Shown here: positions 10,309-10,916 of the stretch, one piece after another
How the letters are laid out: every line of letters begins with the position of its first letter
Numbering within the stretch: position 1 is the stretch's first letter
From: Oscillospiraceae bacterium
Lineage (GTDB): Bacteria; Bacillota; Clostridia; Oscillospirales; Oscillospiraceae
Length of the DNA stretch: 10,916 nt
Reading direction: 5' to 3'
NCBI GenBank assembly: GCA_031280325.1
Contig: JAITGW010000083.1
Location: 1 to 10,916 of the forward strand
Program-made: the position numbers and the translations under genes
The notes under the pieces: model-generated
What the model saw: the letters and a program-made list of their open reading frames with translations, nothing else
Told to the model about the DNA's origin: nothing
The model's database searches: none

Positions 10309-10916
10309 ATGCCACGAAAAATTACTTATAAGCGCGCCGCGAGAGCCGGCGCTCACGCCGTATCTGACGTTATTTCGCTCATACTGCGCGTCATCGGCAT
10401 GATACTGCTTATCGCCGTGTGTTCCGGCGTGGTCTTTTCATGCATCTTTGCGGTCTACGTCAAGACAAACCTGATGACCCAGTCCCTTGACGTGCGGCTT
10501 GATGAATATCAGCTCAGCCAGTCGAGCAACATATATTATCTCGACCCCGAAACGCAGCAGCCGATTCACGCCGTCACGGTTGCAAGCGACGAATACCGCG
10601 TTTGGGCGGCCTATGCCGAAATCCCGCTGTTTATGGAGCACGCCCTCGTCGCGATTGAAGACAAGCGGTTTTACGAGCATAACGGCGTCGATTGGTATCG
10701 GACAGTGAGCGCGTTTTCAAACATGTTCGTAAAGATGAAAGACAAATTCGGCGGCTCTACGATTACGCAGCAGCTCATCAAAAACCTTACGGGCGAAGAC
10801 GAGGTTACGATTTCCCGCACGCTGCAGGAAATTTTCAGCGCGCTGGAGTTTGAGCGCGAATATGACAAAAAAGAAATCATCGAGTGGTATCTTAACAGGG
10901 TTTATTTCGGCAGCGG
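10309..10916 (+). CDS. Penicillin-binding protein 1A-type transglycosylase/transpeptidase, N-terminal part
   Basis: An open frame of 202 codons runs off the right edge. After a basic cytoplasmic start (MPRKITYKRAARAGAH), one membrane helix spans about residues 21-50. The GT51 glycosyltransferase domain follows. Its motif 1 is ALVAIEDKRFYEHNGVDWYR, with the catalytic Glu117 and Asp118. Motif 2 is GGSTITQQLIKN (148-159), and motif 3 is the RTLQEIFSALEFE region with Glu174. EIIEWYLNRVYFGSG then begins the next conserved block. GT51 polymerises lipid II into glycan strands at the outer membrane face. Class A PBPs add a C-terminal transpeptidase, which cannot be checked here. GAGG (10299-10302) lies six bases before the ATG. 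Whether it is a vegetative or sporulation PBP cannot be told. Confidence 0.93.
   Translation, partial: MPRKITYKRAARAGAHAVSDVISLILRVIGMILLIAVCSGVVFSCIFAVYVKTNLMTQSLDVRLDEYQLSQSSNIYYLDPETQQPIHAVTVASDEYRVWAAYAEIPLFMEHALVAIEDKRFYEHNGVDWYRTVSAFSNMFVKMKDKFGGSTITQQLIKNLTGEDEVTISRTLQEIFSALEFEREYDKKEIIEWYLNRVYFGS

Overview
The window looks like a chromosomal stretch from a spore-forming, anaerobic, fairly GC-rich member of the class Clostridia. The reasons are a SipL-type coat morphogenesis protein, a BofC-like small protein, strong GGAGG ribosome binding sites, a 2[4Fe-4S] ferredoxin, a DUF1292 protein and a clostridial-style 6S RNA. I see no phage, transposase, CRISPR or tRNA gene. Nearly every gene is housekeeping or sporulation type. 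The unusual material is mostly in the intergenic and leader regions.

Layout. 1-555: the ribosomal protein operon rplM-rpsI on the minus strand, with a near-consensus promoter. 698-1478: a minus-strand gene for an unknown three-helix membrane protein, with its own promoter. 1696-3213: plus-strand sipL, which converges on a shared terminator (3230-3267). 3285-6227: a compact five-gene minus-strand operon. In transcription order it encodes a small conserved-looking 79-residue protein, a LysR regulator, the molybdenum-cofactor adapter MobB, a MerR regulator with a GyrI-like sensor domain, and a YbgC-type acyl-CoA thioesterase. Its genes are joined by ATGA and 14-bp overlaps, and two tandem sigma-A-like promoters lie upstream (6281-6356). 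6396-7196: a divergent plus-strand lipoprotein with an RsiV/DUF3298-like domain. 7177-8013: rsmI on the minus strand, whose 3' end overlaps the lipoprotein gene by 20 bp. 8217-8387: a small ferredoxin gene. 8585-8880: a 6S RNA gene with promoter and terminator. 8927-9214: a DUF1292 gene. 9573-9911: a BofC-C-like secreted or anchored protein. 10309 to the end: the start of a class A penicillin-binding protein (PBP1A type), plus strand.

How parts work together. SipL, the BofC-like protein and possibly the penicillin-binding protein relate to spore and envelope biology. rplM-rpsI, rsmI and 6S RNA relate to translation and transcription housekeeping. The five-gene operon suggests control by two different ligand-sensing regulators of something linked to molybdenum cofactor and acyl-CoA metabolism, but its target genes are not in the window.

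Non-coding structure stands out. A GC-rich hairpin element occurs twice, each time between a promoter and a gene and in the same orientation relative to that gene (9316-9351 before the DUF1292 gene, 10181-10226 before the penicillin-binding protein). A hairpin built of ATGGTATA arms contains a promoter -10 (9429-9461). Mutually exclusive hairpins lie at 10043-10099. The ferredoxin and 6S promoters are near duplicates. Many promoters share an extended -10 of the form TGGTAYAAT.
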